This document shows positions 6,212-6,582 of a stretch of 6,582 nucleotides of DNA, piece by piece. The translations under genes were made by a program, and so were the position numbers. Source of the stretch: Clostridiales bacterium UBA1248. Its GTDB lineage: Bacteria; Bacillota; Clostridia; Oscillospirales; CAG-272. Position 1 is the first letter of the stretch, and the number at the start of each line of letters is the position of its first letter. The stretch spans positions 1 through 6,582 of the forward strand of contig DBWC01000009.1 in assembly GCA_002308615.1 (NCBI GenBank), written 5' to 3'. The notes under the pieces are model-generated. The model searched no databases and had not been told where the DNA came from. It saw nothing but the letters and a program-made list of their open reading frames with translations.

Positions 6212-6582
6212 TCACTTATACCCAAGCTTCTTTTTGAGCCTGTCAAGCGATCTGTAATACTTCGTTTTGACGGTAGACAGATTCAGATCCGCGGTTTTTG
6301 ATATTTCCTCAAGCGTGTATCCGTACATGAATTTGAGCGTGAGTATCAGCTTTGACGTCTGATCGAGTCCGGACGACGCGAGGATATCGAAAAATTCAAG
6401 ATCCTGCGTTTGCGGCTCGTATGAAAAGGCGTCCGTCAGCTCCGAAATATCCTCGTACGCGCGGCTTTTTTTCTTTATGTTTTTTGCCTCGCGGTACGTG
6501 ATCTTAAGAAGCCATGCGTCAAAACAGCTCTCGTCTCTCAGATCCGCCAGTTTCTCCCACGCGTACGCCACGGCTGACGCTG
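6212..6582 (-). CDS. Sigma-70 family (ECF-type) RNA polymerase sigma factor, C-terminal part
   Basis: The last 122 codons of a sigma factor; the start lies beyond the right edge. The GTG at 6569-6571 is an internal Val and not a start: the frame stays open upstream (ASAVAYAWEKL) and the sequence lines up with the end of region 2. Visible parts are the end of sigma region 2 (AWEKLADLRDESCFDAWLLKITYREAKNIKKK, the usual A...L.dLrd...F.aWL.kI pattern) and a linker (about 45-60 of the visible part). Region 4 follows with its helix-turn-helix (LILTLKFMYGYTLEEIS, then LNLSTVKTKYYRSLDRLKKKL) for the -35 element. ECF factors redirect RNA polymerase to a small regulon and are usually held by a co-encoded membrane protein. 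The next gene, 18 bases downstream, encodes such a membrane protein. The own-promoter region is outside the window, so autoregulation cannot be tested here. Family call is firm; the exact ECF group is not assigned. Confidence 0.92.
   Translation of the reverse strand, partial: ASAVAYAWEKLADLRDESCFDAWLLKITYREAKNIKKKSRAYEDISELTDAFSYEPQTQDLEFFDILASSGLDQTSKLILTLKFMYGYTLEEISKTADLNLSTVKTKYYRSLDRLKKKLGYK

Noticed and set aside
6569..6571. GTG as the start of the sigma factor
   Set aside because: The frame is open to the window edge, and the residues around it match the middle of sigma region 2, so most of region 2 must lie upstream.

Overview
All five genes lie on the minus strand, so transcription runs from right to left. 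The window looks like a piece of an uncultured anaerobic Firmicute of the class Clostridia, probably gut-associated. The evidence is strong GGAGG-type ribosome sites, a consensus sigma-A promoter, BspA-type leucine-rich repeats, dockerin modules with the NKDVV...LF..VSG signature, a cohesin-like domain, and Thr/Asp/Glu/Pro cell-surface stalks. The phylum call is inference, because there is no rRNA or marker gene here.

Layout in the direction of transcription: (1) the C-terminal part of a sigma-70/ECF-type sigma factor (6582 to 6212; its start is outside the window). (2) A large single-pass membrane protein (6193 to 3782) with a short basic cytoplasmic N-terminus, one membrane helix, a stalk, a cohesin-like beta-sandwich, a TDTEPV tandem-repeat linker, about ten BspA-type LRRs and a C-terminal alpha/beta domain resembling the NTF2 fold. 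(3) A secreted protein with about 18 BspA-type LRRs and a C-terminal dockerin (3760 to 1613). (4) A secreted protein with an N-terminal dockerin, an Ig-like domain and a GLUG-like/beta-helix region (1596 to 256). The gaps between these genes are 18, 21 and 16 bases, so they probably form one operon. A hairpin at 224-249 follows the last stop. A near-perfect housekeeping promoter (183-211) then drives a separate lipoprotein gene (146 to 1), which is cut by the window edge.

Taken together, the window reads as a self-contained cell-surface module. A sigma factor sits next to a membrane protein that may control or be controlled by it. That membrane protein displays a cohesin-like receptor outside the cell, and the two following genes encode secreted proteins carrying dockerins, the natural ligands of cohesins. 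The cargo is LRR and beta-helix binding domains; no enzyme is visible. The architecture recalls the SigI/RsgI sensing systems of cellulosome-forming clostridia, but the components differ. The regulatory link and the cohesin-dockerin pairing are inferences from domain content and gene order.
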